From Maridesulfovibrio ferrireducens (GTDB taxonomy: Bacteria > Desulfobacterota > Desulfovibrionia > Desulfovibrionales > Desulfovibrionaceae), in the NCBI RefSeq assembly GCF_016342405.1, contig NZ_JAEINN010000019.1:1-54782 (forward strand): DNA of 54,782 bases. Reading direction: 5' to 3'. Position numbers and translations under genes: made by a program. Shown here piece by piece: positions 53,933 through 54,782 of this stretch (the first letter of the stretch is position 1; each line of letters starts with the position of its first letter). The notes under the pieces were generated by a model. The model had not been told where the DNA came from. It saw only the letters and a program-made list of their open reading frames with translations, and made no database searches.

Positions 53933-54703
53933 ATGTTAAAAAATATCAGTGTCGTACTTTTCAGAACAAAATATCCCGAAAATGTAGGATCAACAGCCCG
54001 CGCCATGAAAAACATGGATTGCTCTAACCTTATATTAGTTACTCCGCCACTCTGGAGCATGGATAGAGCCATGCCTCTAGCCACAGCTAAAGCTCATGTC
54101 ATAGTTGAAAAAGCCCAGATATTCCCGGATTTAAAAACAGCCCTTGCCGGACAGACTAAAGTTTATGGAACCACCGCAAGAACAGGCGGCAGGCGAAAAG
54201 GAGTCTTAACACCTGCCACCGCAGCCCCTTTAATTATTCAGCAACTTAAGAACGGGGAAAAGGTTGCGCTTGTTTTCGGGCCCGAAGACAAGGGACTGAC
54301 AAATAAAGAAACGCAGCTTTGCTCAAGGCTTATAAATATCCCTACAAGCGATGAAAGCAGTTCTCTAAACCTTTCACAGGCCGTTCTTATACTTCTCTAC
54401 GAATGTTTCAAAGAAGCCCTTGACGCGCCGTTTACTCCTTCAGGTCCGCCGGAAGAACGCCCGACAACATTTGAAGAACAAGAAATTTTGGCTGCAAATT
54501 TGCAAGAGACTCTGTTAGCGATTGATTTTTTAAAAGAAGACAATTCTGACTACTGGATGCTTCCGGTCAAAAGATTTATGGCCAGAATTGATATTAAGCG
54601 AAATGAGTTTAACTTACTGATGGGAATTTGCAGACAAATCAAATGGATTATTGAAAAATCAAAAAAAATAATTGATAATAAACCAGAACGCCCTTCTCAA
54701 TAA
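53933..54703 (+). CDS. TrmJ/TrmH-family RNA 2'-O-methyltransferase
   Basis: A 256-residue SPOUT methyltransferase acting on tRNA (TrmJ-like) or rRNA. The knotted SAM site is marked by ENVGSTARAMKNM at the N-terminus, VFGPEDKGLTNKE (about 118-130), and IPTSDESSSLNLSQAV. The C-terminal 90 residues are the helical extension found in TrmJ. Divergent from malic enzyme across a 258-bp gap in which I see no clear operator. Confidence 0.92.
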   Translation: MLKNISVVLFRTKYPENVGSTARAMKNMDCSNLILVTPPLWSMDRAMPLATAKAHVIVEKAQIFPDLKTALAGQTKVYGTTARTGGRRKGVLTPATAAPLIIQQLKNGEKVALVFGPEDKGLTNKETQLCSRLINIPTSDESSSLNLSQAVLILLYECFKEALDAPFTPSGPPEERPTTFEEQEILAANLQETLLAIDFLKEDNSDYWMLPVKRFMARIDIKRNEFNLLMGICRQIKWIIEKSKKIIDNKPERPSQ

Positions 54704-54782
54704 CCCCTGAATTCAACTCGCAAGTGCAACTCTAATGAACTTTGCATAAAGGATAAGCTGCGTTAACTTTACAGCTTCTCCC

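Overview
The window looks like chromosome of a marine-type Desulfovibrionaceae bacterium (Desulfovibrio/Maridesulfovibrio-like sulfate reducer). The main reasons are a selenocysteine periplasmic formate dehydrogenase, a 907-residue molybdenum aldehyde oxidoreductase whose eight cluster cysteines carry the same numbers as the Desulfovibrio gigas enzyme, a TunR-type tungstate regulator, and a gene row of the kind tagged DVU_1551 to DVU_1559 in D. vulgaris. No database was searched; all names rest on motifs read from the translated sequence and on family knowledge.

Region 1 (1-8453) is the right-hand part of an integrated mobilizable element abutting the 3' end of a tRNA-Thr(CGU) gene. It carries a ColE1-like mobilization module (MobC, MobA, and MobB/MobD-like genes nested inside mobA in another frame), a candidate oriT, a primase-polymerase, a small helix-turn-helix protein, and three AT-rich unknown cargo genes, one with a HEPN-like RX4H motif. 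No integrase lies in the window, so the element probably continues to the left.

Region 2 (8454-17580) is the formate dehydrogenase block, read leftwards: an FmdE-MoeA fusion, a ModE-like winged helix, FdhA (Sec), FdhB and FdhE, then thiol peroxidase and TunR. Region 3 (17613-21871) is a molybdate/tungstate uptake operon with two binding protein/permease pairs and only one ATPase, ending in a DUF364 protein.

Region 4 (21872-40860) is the most interesting part. A roughly 13-kb operon starts with a MoeA-like protein and the aldehyde oxidoreductase Mop. It continues with an Fe-S oxidoreductase, a small CxxC protein, a methyltransferase, a C-GCAxxG-C-C protein, a radical SAM protein, a CoA ligase, an XdhC-like protein, a MocA-HD fusion and a histidine phosphatase. 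Next come an iron alcohol dehydrogenase, a PAS histidine kinase, an NtrC-type sigma-54 activator, and a second alcohol dehydrogenase that looks highly expressed. The Mop operon and the second alcohol dehydrogenase share the same promoter architecture: a 9-mer and a 12-mer 27 bp apart, then a sigma-54 -24/-12 element about 196 bp downstream. This suggests one regulon for alcohol to aldehyde to acid oxidation, controlled by the two-component pair between them and tied to molybdenum/tungsten supply through dif-like palindromes at two MoeA-type promoters.

Region 5 (40861-54782) is mixed chromosome: an ATP-grasp enzyme behind a long structured leader, a SulP permease, several hypothetical and very small proteins, a double methyltransferase, exonuclease III, a chemoreceptor, malic enzyme and a TrmJ-like RNA methyltransferase, with clear intrinsic terminators between units.
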